Source: Pirellulales bacterium (GTDB taxonomy: Bacteria > Planctomycetota > Planctomycetia > Pirellulales > JAEUIK01). From it: a stretch of 64,000 bases of DNA. The stretch lies in the NCBI GenBank assembly GCA_019694455.1, contig JAIBBY010000004.1, positions 1 through 64,000 on the forward strand, in the 5' to 3' direction. The notes beneath the pieces were generated by a model that saw nothing but the letters and a program-made list of their open reading frames with translations, had not been told where the DNA came from and ran no database searches. The translations under genes and the position numbers were made by a program. Shown here one piece after another: positions 34,829-43,132 of the stretch; positions within the stretch are counted from its first letter, which is position 1; each line of letters opens with the position of its first letter.

Positions 34829-36970
34829 TCAGTCCAATCCTGGCGCCTCGGCGAACAAGAGCAGTTCGCGATCAAAAATGTCGTCCGCACGAATGGAGGC
34901 GGGGGGCTCGGACAACGCTTCCTGCCGTCGGAACGACGCCAAATGTTCGCCGATGACTTTGGCCAATTCGACACGGTTCTTTTTTTCGGCCAGCGTCAAC
35001 GCCCGCTCGGCGGTTTGCACGGCTTCGTCGTAACGGCCCACCGCCGCGTACGCGGCGGCGAGCGTGTCGAGCCAATAGGGACGCACGCTACCCGGCGGCG
35101 CCTTTTGGCAGACAAATTCCGCGATTTGCACCGCTTGCGAGGGAAAGCGGTAGTTCGGATCGGGACCGGTCGCCGACAAGCGCGCCATCATCATCAGCAG
35201 CGGCGCGTTGCCCGGATTAAGTTCCTGCGCCTGACGAAAATAGGCCATCGCCTCATTCGAGCTACCAGCTTCGAGGGCGACGATGCCGCTCACGACCAGC
35301 ACCACAAAATTGCTGGGCCCCAGTTCCAAAGCTTGGGCGATCGCGCGCTGCGATTCCGCGCGTTTTCCTTGCCGGGCGCGCGTCCAACCCAAAAAGGCTA
35401 GCGACTCCGGTTCATGGTAGCGCAGCGTCGTTGACTGCCCAAAGGCTTTGCTCGCTGCTGGCAGGTCGCCGCGTTCCATCGCCAGCGCGCCGATCAAGAG
35501 CCACGCCATGCCGAAATCGGTTTCGACGGCGGACCCCTCTTGCAACGCTTCCCATGCCCGTTCTCGATCCCCTTGCTTCCAATACCCCACGGCCAAGCCA
35601 AATTGCGCCATGCCGTTCTTTGGATTCACCGCCACAGAGTGACCGAATAAGGTGATGGTGTCACTCCAATAGCCGACCTGTCGCGCGGCCATACCCGCCA
35701 AGATCGCCAAAATCGCGCAGGTGGCGACCGCCGCCCCAAGGCGCTGCCTCGCGGAGTCGCGCACCGCGTCAACCAGCCAAAAGGCGATGGCGATGAAGAT
35801 GCCGACCAGTGGAATGTAGGTATAGCGGTCGGCCATTGACTGCTCTCCCACCTGCACCAGGCCGATCACCGGCACCAGCGTGCCGACATACCAAAACCAG
35901 CCAACAGGCAAGTAGGGGCGAGCACGGCCCCAGGAAATGGCCAAGTAAGTGACGATTGCAAAGCCCAAGCAGCCAAGCACCGCGGTTTCGATGGTGAGTG
36001 TCCGCGCGCCCATCGATTGTTGAGCGGCGAGGCCGGTGGGCCAAAATGTCTTGGCCAAATACATGTTGTAGGAATGCAGCGCATTGACGATTCGGACCAC
36101 CAGGGGCATCGCGTCGATCGCTACCACCGCTCCCCCGGTCGATTGCGCGTACAGCGTCAGGCCGATACTGCACGCCACCATGGCGAACAGCGGCAGCTTT
36201 TCCCAAATCAGCGCCCCGGCCGCACGCCGCCAGTCGGGCGAACGCCAGTCGTATGGCGAGATACGCCCGAGTGGCCAAAAATCGAGCAACAGCAACACAA
36301 ACGGGAGCGTCACCACCATCGGCTTCGACAATAGCCCCAGCGCCATGCTGATGGCGACACCCCAATATTGCAGGCGCGACCCGCGCACATAGCCCACGTA
36401 ACACCACATGGCGAGGAACCAAAAAAAGGCGCTCATCACGTCCTTGCGTTCCGACACCCAGGCCACGCTCTCGACGTGCAAGGGATGCCAGGCAAACAGC
36501 GCGGCGACTAGCGCGCATGGCCACACCCGACTGGTCATCCTCAACAGTGCCAAGAACAACATGCAGGCGGCGGCGGCATGCCACAGCAGGCTACTGAGAT
36601 GATGCCCCCACGGACGCGCTAACCCATACATCTGGCAATCGAGCATGTGCGACAAGAGCGTGACCGGATGATAGTTGGCGGCAACTTGTGTTGTTGGATT
36701 AAAGGCCCATCGCACTCCCTGCCAAGTCAACCCTGACAGCACCATGGGGTTGTACACCACGTACAACCCATCGTCGTAATCGACAAATCCATATTGCTCC
36801 CAAATCACACGACCAAACACCAGCGCGATGACCAGCGCCAGTCCGCTGCATATCGCCAACTTGGTGGTCGCCGCCACAGGCCGCTCGTCGCTGGTGGATC
36901 GACAGAATGGAACTGGAGCGGACGTAGCCGCCGTCGCGCTTGGCTTTGCCCGGCGCTTGGTGTTAGTCAT
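34829..36970 (-). CDS. TMTC-like GT-C membrane protein with TPR tail, copy 3
   Basis: A 713-residue paralogue, first in the tandem operon. Landmarks are YDDGLYVVYNPMVLSGLTW, NYHPVTLLSHMLDCQMYG, HPLHVESVAWVSERKDVMSAFFW, LLDFWPLGRI and YTYIPLVGIF. TPR repeats fill residues about 470-680. The N-terminal tail before the first helix is Lys/Arg-rich. I chose ATG 36968-36970. The frame is open to 37156, but that part reads as random. The three copies are diverged enough to exclude a recent duplication or an assembly artefact. Confidence 0.85.
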   Translation of the reverse strand: MTNTKRRAKPSATAATSAPVPFCRSTSDERPVAATTKLAICSGLALVIALVFGRVIWEQYGFVDYDDGLYVVYNPMVLSGLTWQGVRWAFNPTTQVAANYHPVTLLSHMLDCQMYGLARPWGHHLSSLLWHAAAACMLFLALLRMTSRVWPCALVAALFAWHPLHVESVAWVSERKDVMSAFFWFLAMWCYVGYVRGSRLQYWGVAISMALGLLSKPMVVTLPFVLLLLDFWPLGRISPYDWRSPDWRRAAGALIWEKLPLFAMVACSIGLTLYAQSTGGAVVAIDAMPLVVRIVNALHSYNMYLAKTFWPTGLAAQQSMGARTLTIETAVLGCLGFAIVTYLAISWGRARPYLPVGWFWYVGTLVPVIGLVQVGEQSMADRYTYIPLVGIFIAIAFWLVDAVRDSARQRLGAAVATCAILAILAGMAARQVGYWSDTITLFGHSVAVNPKNGMAQFGLAVGYWKQGDRERAWEALQEGSAVETDFGMAWLLIGALAMERGDLPAASKAFGQSTTLRYHEPESLAFLGWTRARQGKRAESQRAIAQALELGPSNFVVLVVSGIVALEAGSSNEAMAYFRQAQELNPGNAPLLMMMARLSATGPDPNYRFPSQAVQIAEFVCQKAPPGSVRPYWLDTLAAAYAAVGRYDEAVQTAERALTLAEKKNRVELAKVIGEHLASFRRQEALSEPPASIRADDIFDRELLLFAEAPGLD

Positions 36971-37571
36971 GCGGGTGACGATTTCGAGAAAAGGCAAGAA
37001 AGACAAGTGGCAGAGATGTGCAGCGCGGCAGTTTGATCGGAGCAGATTGACAAGCGCAACTCGTCGGGACCCAAACGCAGCGTGACCCTCGTATCTAATC
37101 ACGCACGGTGATTCGCGCCAAGCAGCCGCTGAGCGGCGCACCAGCGGCGGCTCCACGCATTCCCACGGACTTCGCCTTCAATTTCATAGGCCAATTTTTA
37201 TTTATAGACCTAATGTCGACCGGCAGTCGGCCAGCACACGGCTGAGGAAGTTGGACACGATGTTCGGACGCCGACACCGTGAACGTGGCTCGAAAAACAA
37301 AGACAAATAAGCGCCGTTCTGCAAAATTGCCAACTTGCATCCCATACATCGTGGCTCAAGGAGTCACGGAGTAGCTGGCTGCTCCGCCACAGGAGCGACT
37401 TGCCAAGGGGGGGGATTGCCGATCTCTGTATATCGTATTTCCGCCAATTCGCCCAAAATCGGCGTTTCTGACTTATGCGTGCCACCCCTCTTGGCGCGGT
37501 CATTACCCCCTCTTGTGAGCGGTTTCGGTCGGCATTGGCGCGAAAAAACATAAAAAGCTTGAGGAATTTTG

Positions 37572-37598
37572 TTGACACACCATTCGTAGTCGAATAAT
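37572..37598 (+). promoter_or_regulatory. Candidate sigma70-type promoter
   Basis: A perfect TTGACA (37572-37577) is followed by AATAAT (37593-37598). The 15-base spacer is shorter than the usual 17, which lowers confidence. It would drive a transcript with a leader of about 240 bases before the PEP-CTERM gene. Confidence 0.35.
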
Positions 37599-37752
37599 CT
37601 GCGACTCCAAGTGCCGAGCATTTCTTTTTTGGGCCGGCAACAGCGGTGGCTGTTGTATCCCTGAAATGCTCGAAATGAACGGGGGTTGTGGACCTCATCC
37701 GAAAAGGAGGTGTCTCCTCCAGCTCTGCTTGACTGCATCTGTCCTTAGTTGA

Positions 37753-37799
37753 CTGGCGAGACGCATAGCGGACTCGCCAGGGGGTCAGTACATTTTTTT
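37753..37799 (+). terminator. Possible attenuator or small-RNA terminator
   Basis: CTGGCGAG (37753-37760) pairs with CTCGCCAG (37773-37780) around a 12-base loop. Seven T follow at 37793-37799. The 12-base gap between stem and T run is too long for a standard terminator, so this may be an attenuator element in the leader or chance. Confidence 0.3.
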
Positions 37800-37843
37800 A
37801 GTCTATTCCCTGCTTGTTCTTGTTTTGGCATTGGAGAATGCTC

Positions 37844-38542
37844 ATGAAGAAGGCTCTTGTCAGTGCGGTAGCGGCCGTAGCGCTGCTCTCCGCAAACTCC
37901 GCGTTCGCGGCCTCGTTTCCCGTGAATCTTGTCATGGATACCGCGACCAGCTTTATCAATGTCTCCCTTGGCGCCCTGGGGAACCTTGGTCCCATCACCT
38001 TCGCGTCGGGCAACATCAACTCGACGGTCGATCAAACTGGCAGCGCCCCCCCGGCCCTTAGTGTCACCTCGCTCGGTGGCGCCGTGGCTGCCAATGATGG
38101 CACTTGGCCCGGTGTGTTTATTACCGCGAGCCTGACCGGCGTCAGCGGCGTTATCAATCCTGGTGGTCCGTTCGCCACCAATGGCGTCAACCCCGGGACG
38201 ATTGATCTCGCCGGTTTGACCCTCAGCCTGAACAGTGGTTCGCTGATCACCAGCGGCTTGGTCAGCACCACCGTGAATTTGTCTTCAAGCCCGATCAACG
38301 TGACTGTTCCGACCGGTTTCCCGGCGAACATCAACGAGACCCCGATTCTGGGTGGCTATAACGTCGCCATCGGTATTCCGGTCACGATCATCACGAATTT
38401 GAGCGGCATCAACGTGACGGTCACCGCTGCCTTGAATTTCAACGGCACGAAGATCGTTCCTGAGCCGGGCAGCGTTGCCTTGCTCGCCATCGGCCTCGTC
38501 GGTCTCGGCCTGCCGGCCGTCCGTCGGTTCCGTCGCAAGTAG
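37844..38542 (+). CDS. Secreted PEP-CTERM protein of unknown function
   Basis: A 232-residue exported protein. It has a signal peptide (MKKALVSAVAAVALLSANSAFA), a beta-rich Gly/Asn/Thr/Val body with almost no charged residues, and a PEP-CTERM tail: VPEPGSVALLAIGLVGLGLPA then RRFRRK. Such proteins are processed by exosortase and sent to the surface. ATG 37844 is preferred over 37838 because GGAGA lies at a workable distance only from the former. It is a stand-alone gene with a terminator right after it. No domain is recognisable in the body. Confidence 0.85.
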   Translation: MKKALVSAVAAVALLSANSAFAASFPVNLVMDTATSFINVSLGALGNLGPITFASGNINSTVDQTGSAPPALSVTSLGGAVAANDGTWPGVFITASLTGVSGVINPGGPFATNGVNPGTIDLAGLTLSLNSGSLITSGLVSTTVNLSSSPINVTVPTGFPANINETPILGGYNVAIGIPVTIITNLSGINVTVTAALNFNGTKIVPEPGSVALLAIGLVGLGLPAVRRFRRK

Positions 38543-38586
38543 TGACCCATCAGCCGCCTCCCGTGGCGGTTGAACTTCGAAACAGC

Positions 38587-38628
38587 AAAGGGTCGGCCGC
38601 CGCAAGGTTGCCGGCCCTTTGTGTTTTT
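38587..38628 (+). terminator. Rho-independent terminator of the PEP-CTERM gene
   Basis: An 11-base arm (38587-38597) pairs with 38610-38620 with one G-T wobble around a 12-base loop. GTGTTTTT follows directly. It lies 45 bases after the stop codon of the PEP-CTERM gene. Confidence 0.85.
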
Positions 38629-39010
38629 ATAATCGCGTTCGAACGGCGCCGTTCGTGGATGAATCGCATCAGGCAATGTGCCGGAAAAGCGCGGATTTGT
38701 CGGCACGACGATTTGGATCGTAGAAGCGGCGCACAGCGGCTACTGCGCGCGCCAGACGGCGTCTCGAAATTTCTCTTCACACCTCGGCATCTCGATGTCG
38801 AACTTGATGCCTAGTCGCAATTCTCTAGCGGCGCGCCAGCGATTTAGTTGAAAGCGCGCCAGCCATCGCTACAATCCTGGGCGTTGCCTCGCGCCGCTAG
38901 CATGCCTCGCACAGACCTAAGCACCTTTCGTTGTGCGATGCCCTGCCCATGCCGCGCCGGCGACCGATTCGCGCCGCTACCGACGTCGACAACCGGAGGT
39001 TCACCACGGC
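38629..39010. other. Intergenic region before the xanthine-dehydrogenase-like operon
   Basis: About 380 bases with no credible gene. I see no strong hairpin or repeat. The operon promoter presumably lies here. Confidence 0.4.
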
Positions 39011-39631
39011 ATGACGCAACCCACCAGGTCGAATCCATCGCGTGGCGGATTTCACCGCCGCGATTTTTTACGCGGTTCTGGGGCCGCTGCCGCCGCCACG
39101 GCGCTGGCCACGGGCCAAGGACTAGCGGCGGATGAAACGGGTGCCGCCGTCGTTGGCCCGGGCATGTCAAAGATCACGCTCAACGTCAACGGCGCTGATC
39201 ATGCGGTCTTGGTCGAACCGCGGATGACGCTGCTCGAAGTCCTTCGATATCAACTCAATCTCACCGGCGCCAAGCCCATTTCCGGAGATGGCACGAGCGG
39301 CGGCAGCACGGTATTTGTGGCTGGCAAGCCAGTCTCGGCCTCGACCACCTTGGCGCTGACGTGCGTCGGCAAGCCAATCCAAACTGTCGAGAGCCTGGGG
39401 GGCGCCAAGCTCGATCCTGTGCCGGCCGCATTCGTTCACAACGACGGCATGCAATGCGGTTTTTGCACGCCCGGCTTTGTGATGGCGGTGCGAGCGTTTT
39501 TGAACAAGCATCCGCAGGCGACCGAAGACGAGATTCGCGCTGGGCTGAACGGCAACATTTGCCGCTGCGGCACGTATGCGAATGTGATCATGGCCGCCAT
39601 CGAAGTAGTGAAGGGAGGCGCGCGTGGCTGA
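39011..39631 (+). CDS. Xanthine-dehydrogenase-type iron-sulfur subunit lacking the first cluster
   Basis: A 206-residue protein with a twin-arginine signal (HRRDFLRGSGAAAAATALA), indicating folded export by Tat. The C-terminal all-helical domain is normal: NDGMQCGFCTPGFVMAV (Cys149, Cys152) and NGNICRCGTY (Cys184, Cys186) ligate one [2Fe-2S]. The N-terminal ferredoxin-like domain keeps its fold residues (TLLEVLRYQLNLTGAK), but the four ligand cysteines expected in GCDxGxCGACTV...SC are Ser91, Ser96, Ser99 and Ser111. The first cluster is therefore probably absent. Electron flow from the molybdenum site to FAD would need another route. ATG 39011 is fixed by the Tat signal. It overlaps the next gene by 8 bases. 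Confidence 0.88.
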   Translation: MTQPTRSNPSRGGFHRRDFLRGSGAAAAATALATGQGLAADETGAAVVGPGMSKITLNVNGADHAVLVEPRMTLLEVLRYQLNLTGAKPISGDGTSGGSTVFVAGKPVSASTTLALTCVGKPIQTVESLGGAKLDPVPAAFVHNDGMQCGFCTPGFVMAVRAFLNKHPQATEDEIRAGLNGNICRCGTYANVIMAAIEVVKGGARG

Positions 39632-41867
39632 GTACAGTTGGCCCAAACAAGGCACGACCACGCTCATCGGCAAAGAGGTTGATCGCGTCGACGGCGTGGA
39701 GAAGGCCACCGGCGCCGCCAAATACTCCTACGACATCGTGCTGCCGAAGATGCTCTTTGCGCGCGTGCTCGCCTGCCCGCACGCGCATTGCAAGATCAAG
39801 TCGATCGACGCCGCGGCGGCCAAGAGCGTGCCGGGCGTGGTCAGCGTGCAACTGCTGGCCAAGCCCAAGGAAGAGATCAAGTGGCAGGGTTATCTGTTGG
39901 CCTGCGTGGCGGCCGAGACCGAAGGCGCGGCGGCTGAAGGACTGGACGCGATCGCGGTCGAATACGAAGTGCTGCCGCATTTTGTTACCGAGCAGTTTTT
40001 GGAGGCGGCCGAGGCGGCCGATCGCACCGGCAAGGCGGGCGCCACCGTCGAACTGGAAAACGACGCGCCGGAGGACGAGGACGAAGACGCGTTTGTCGAG
40101 GCGGAGGTCAAGCGACAACTGGAAGCCGCCGACGTGGTTGTGGAAGGCTACTACGGCATTCATTCGATCACGCATTGCTGCCTGGAAACGCACGGCTCCA
40201 CATGCGAGTGGCAAGGAGACAAGCTGACCTCCCACCTCTCGACGCAGAACGTGTCGGGCACGGCCGGCCAGATTGCGGGGCCGCTCAAGTTGCCCGCTAG
40301 CGATGTCACCGTGCATTGCGATTTCATCGGCGGCGGCTTCGGCAGCAAGTTCGCGGCGGACGAGTGGGGTGTGATCTGCGCGCAGATTGCGAAGGAGACC
40401 GGGCGCCCCGTTAAGTTAATGCTCGACCGCGAGACCGACCAGCGCATTGCCGGCAACCGGCCATCGGGATTTGTGCGCGTGAAGCTAGGCGCCGACAAGC
40501 AAGGCGTGGTCAAGGTGTGGGATTCGGTTCAGTGGGGAACGAGCGGCATCGGTGGCGGCGGCGTCGACGAGAAGGTGGTGCCGTACGTCCTCACGCCCCC
40601 CAATCGGCGCAGCCGAGCGGTGCGCGTGAGCACCAATACCGGGCCTAGCCGCGCGTGGCGCGCACCGAATCATCCACAGGCCTGCGCCCTATCGCAGACG
40701 GCGTATGACGATCTGGCCGCCAAGCTCGGCATCGACAGCTACGATGTTTTCTTGCGCAATTTGGATAGCGCCTCCAACAAGAAGGCCGACGTGTATCGCG
40801 CCGAGATGGAGATCGCGGCTAAGTTGATGGACTGGAAGGCCAAGTGGCATCCGCATGGCAAGGGGGAGGCCAAGGGGTCGATAGTCGAAGGCCTTGGCAT
40901 GGCAATCCACACCTGGGGCGGCGCTGGCCACGCCTCGAATTGCCTGCTCAAGATCCATCCCGATGGCGCGGTGGGCATTCAACTCGGCAGCCAAGACCTG
41001 GGCACTGGCACTCGCACCGCCATCGGCATCGTAGTCGCCGAAACGCTCGGCCTGCCGCTGTCGGATGTGAAAGTTGAAATCGGCAGTTCCAAGTATCCGC
41101 AGAGCGGCCCCTCGGGGGGCAGCACCACCATTGCCGGCGTCTCGGAGTCGAGCCGGCGGGCATCGCAAGACGCGCTGCGGCAAATCGCCGCCAAGGTGGC
41201 CGAGAAACTCGGCGTCGGCGCGGAACAGGCCGAGAAGATGGTGGCCAAAGAAGGGCGGGTGTTCGTGGCCGACAAGCCCGACGCCGGCATGACGTGGAAA
41301 CAGGCCTGCGCCTTGCTCGGCATGCAACCGCTGGAGGTGCAGGGAAAGTACAACCCCGGCAGAGAGAAGTCGCCGCTTTCCAGTTCGGGCGTGGCGGGCG
41401 TGCAAATGGCGCATGTCGCCGTCGATAAAGCGACTGGCGTGGTGCGTATGAAGAAGTTCGTCGCCGTGCAAGATATTGGCCTGATCATCAACCGCCAATG
41501 CGCCGCCAGTCAGGTTTATGGAGCGGCGATCATGGGCATCGCCTTCTCGCTGTTCGAAGAGCGAATCATGGATCCGGCCACCGGCGCGTTCATCAATGCC
41601 GATCTCGGCCATTATCACTTGCCGCGGTTGGGCGACATTGGCGAAATCGTCGTGGAGTTTTACGAGCCCGCCAGCGAATATGAGCGAGGCGTGATCGGCC
41701 TGGGCGAACCGCCGGTGATCAGTCCGGGCGCGGCGATCTCCAACGCCGTGGCCAATGCCATAGGCGTGCGCGTGCCGGTGCTGCCGATTACCCCGATTCG
41801 CGTGCTTGAGGCGCTCGGCGGAAATGGCGCCGTGCCGGCAAAATGGACCAGCGGCGCTAGCAGCTAA
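39624..41867 (+). CDS. Xanthine-dehydrogenase-family molybdopterin-binding subunit
   Basis: A 747-residue large subunit. Motifs: VDRVDGVEKATGAAKYSYDI at the start, CDFIGGGFGSKF for pterin binding, RAWRAPNHPQ in place of the usual AFRGFG, GSQDLGTGTRTAIGIV, and the catalytic Glu in GLGEPPVISPGAA near the C-terminus. An acidic insert (EDEDEDAFVEAE, about residues 150-165) is unusual. The family hydroxylates purines, aldehydes or N-heterocycles using a molybdenum cytosine dinucleotide cofactor. There is no Tat signal, so it probably travels with the small subunit. GTG at 39624 follows GGGAGG. The substrate is unknown. Confidence 0.9.
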   Translation: MAEYSWPKQGTTTLIGKEVDRVDGVEKATGAAKYSYDIVLPKMLFARVLACPHAHCKIKSIDAAAAKSVPGVVSVQLLAKPKEEIKWQGYLLACVAAETEGAAAEGLDAIAVEYEVLPHFVTEQFLEAAEAADRTGKAGATVELENDAPEDEDEDAFVEAEVKRQLEAADVVVEGYYGIHSITHCCLETHGSTCEWQGDKLTSHLSTQNVSGTAGQIAGPLKLPASDVTVHCDFIGGGFGSKFAADEWGVICAQIAKETGRPVKLMLDRETDQRIAGNRPSGFVRVKLGADKQGVVKVWDSVQWGTSGIGGGGVDEKVVPYVLTPPNRRSRAVRVSTNTGPSRAWRAPNHPQACALSQTAYDDLAAKLGIDSYDVFLRNLDSASNKKADVYRAEMEIAAKLMDWKAKWHPHGKGEAKGSIVEGLGMAIHTWGGAGHASNCLLKIHPDGAVGIQLGSQDLGTGTRTAIGIVVAETLGLPLSDVKVEIGSSKYPQSGPSGGSTTIAGVSESSRRASQDALRQIAAKVAEKLGVGAEQAEKMVAKEGRVFVADKPDAGMTWKQACALLGMQPLEVQGKYNPGREKSPLSSSGVAGVQMAHVAVDKATGVVRMKKFVAVQDIGLIINRQCAASQVYGAAIMGIAFSLFEERIMDPATGAFINADLGHYHLPRLGDIGEIVVEFYEPASEYERGVIGLGEPPVISPGAAISNAVANAIGVRVPVLPITPIRVLEALGGNGAVPAKWTSGASS

Positions 41868-41900
41868 CGAAACCGAGAAGCCAGCAAAGGGACCGAGCCG

Positions 41901-42887
41901 ATGAAAGCGTTCGAGTACGCAGCGCCCCGCTTCGAAGAGCAGGTGTGCGCATTGCTGTCTAGCCAGCCCGGCGAAACTGAAATCCTGGCCGGCGGCAGCG
42001 ACCTGGTGCCGCTGCTCAAGAAGATGGTGCTGCGGCCCAAGCGGGTCGTCTTTATTGGCGATGTCGAAGGACTGACGGGCATCGACGCCGATTCGCAAGG
42101 GGTACGGATCGGGGCCGCCACCACGATGGACACCATGCTCGATTCGCCGCAGCTTGACAACTTTCCCGCGGTGAAGCAGGCCATTGCCGGCATCAACAGC
42201 ATGCAGCTTCAGGCGCAAGGAACCCTTGGCGGCGAGCTTTGCCAGCGTCCGCGCTGCTGGTTCTTCCGCAATGGCGAAGGCTTGTTGGCGCAGCGCGGCC
42301 AGTTGGTCGAGCAAGGCGACAATCGCCATCATGCCATCTTCGGCAACGCCGGTCCCGCCAAATTCGTGCATGGCTCGCGACTGGCCCCTGCCTTGATCGC
42401 GCTGGGCGCGCATGTGCGCGTGGTGGGGCCAGGCGCCGAGGATGAACTACTCTTTCCGCTGGAGCATTTGTACCGCACGCCGCGCGACGAGCGCGAACGC
42501 GAGACTGTGCTAGCGCCCAATCAACTGCTCACGCACATCGTGCTCCCCGCCGACGGCCTGGCCAGCGCCACCTATGAGGTGCGCCAGGGGGTGGGGCCTG
42601 ATTATCCTCTGTGCGCGGCCGCCACGGCTTTACGCCTCGATGCGGGCATTGTCCGCGAGGCGCGGATTGTGCTCGGTCAGGTCGCGCCGACACCTTGGGT
42701 TTCGAGCGAGGCCGCCCGCGCGCTGATCGGCAATCCGGTCGATGAGCGGACGGCCCAAGCGGCCGGCGAGGCCGCCGTGGCAGGCGCCACGCCGCTCTCC
42801 ATGAACGCCTACAAAGTACGGCTCGCCGCGGCGAGCGTACAGCGCGCGATTCTGTTGGCAGCGGGTCTCGATTCCGGAGGGTTCTAA
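41901..42887 (+). CDS. Xanthine-dehydrogenase-family FAD-binding subunit
   Basis: A 328-residue medium subunit. FAD-binding features include ILAGGSDLVPLLKKM and the later QGTLGGELCQRPRCWFFRNG. The CxxxxCWFFR element is seen in a subgroup of these subunits in place of the simpler GNIGG loop. The C-terminal CO-dehydrogenase-flavoprotein domain follows (GVGPDYPLCAAATALRLD). It passes electrons from the iron-sulfur subunit to an acceptor. It is the third gene of the operon, 33 bases after the large subunit. Confidence 0.9.
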   Translation: MKAFEYAAPRFEEQVCALLSSQPGETEILAGGSDLVPLLKKMVLRPKRVVFIGDVEGLTGIDADSQGVRIGAATTMDTMLDSPQLDNFPAVKQAIAGINSMQLQAQGTLGGELCQRPRCWFFRNGEGLLAQRGQLVEQGDNRHHAIFGNAGPAKFVHGSRLAPALIALGAHVRVVGPGAEDELLFPLEHLYRTPRDERERETVLAPNQLLTHIVLPADGLASATYEVRQGVGPDYPLCAAATALRLDAGIVREARIVLGQVAPTPWVSSEAARALIGNPVDERTAQAAGEAAVAGATPLSMNAYKVRLAAASVQRAILLAAGLDSGGF

Positions 42888-42891
42888 GACG

Positions 42892-43128
42892 ATGGCTTAC
42901 ACCAAGTGCTCAGACGATTTGCTCATCGCCCAAGGTCCCGCGTGCATGCACTTGCGCTCCAAGGGCATGTACGTTACGGGCAAGTTAGCCCCCACACGTG
43001 AAGAAGACGGCATGGGCGATGGCTATTGCTGGTGCAATATGACGCAAAAAGTGCTCGGCCCCGATTCTGAAATGGTGGAGCGCGGGCTGTGCGTCGACGG
43101 TCGCACTTGTTTCGAGCGGATTATTTAA
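42892..43128 (+). CDS. Small cysteine-rich protein of the molybdoenzyme operon
   Basis: A 78-residue protein with six cysteines (Cys6, Cys18, Cys46, Cys48, Cys67, Cys73), including YCWCNM. There is no signal peptide. I do not recognise a family. It begins 4 bases after the FAD-subunit stop, and GGAGGG precedes its ATG, so it is clearly part of the operon. It could bind a metal or an iron-sulfur cluster, act as an electron carrier, or help maturation. The cysteine spacing does not match ferredoxin or rubredoxin. Confidence 0.7.
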   Translation: MAYTKCSDDLLIAQGPACMHLRSKGMYVTGKLAPTREEDGMGDGYCWCNMTQKVLGPDSEMVERGLCVDGRTCFERII

Positions 43129-43132
43129 TCCG

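Larger units (their letters stand above)
36971..37843. other. Long gene-free region upstream of the PEP-CTERM gene
   Basis: A stretch of 873 bases, locally more AT-rich than the rest. The open frames here have no credible composition or start signals. Features seen: TTGACA at 37572-37577 with AATAAT at 37593-37598 (a sigma70-like pair with a short 15-base spacer), a GGAGG/CCTCC hairpin at 37706-37720, and an 8-bp hairpin at 37753-37780 followed 12 bases later by seven T. Together these suggest a long structured leader on the PEP-CTERM mRNA or a small untranslated RNA. Confidence 0.4.

Noticed and set aside
30546-36970. Possible assembly duplication of one TMTC-like gene
   Set aside because: The three copies differ substantially along their length and have different lengths, so they are true diverged paralogues.
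37210-37698. A 162-codon minus-strand frame in the long gap before the PEP-CTERM gene
   Set aside because: Composition is Cys/Ser/Arg-rich and irregular, there is no start signal, and it crosses the palindromic leader sequences.
40689-42413. A 574-codon minus-strand frame opposite the molybdoenzyme large and FAD subunit genes
   Set aside because: It is His/Arg/Gly-rich with no domain and lies antisense to clear genes, so it is a shadow of them.
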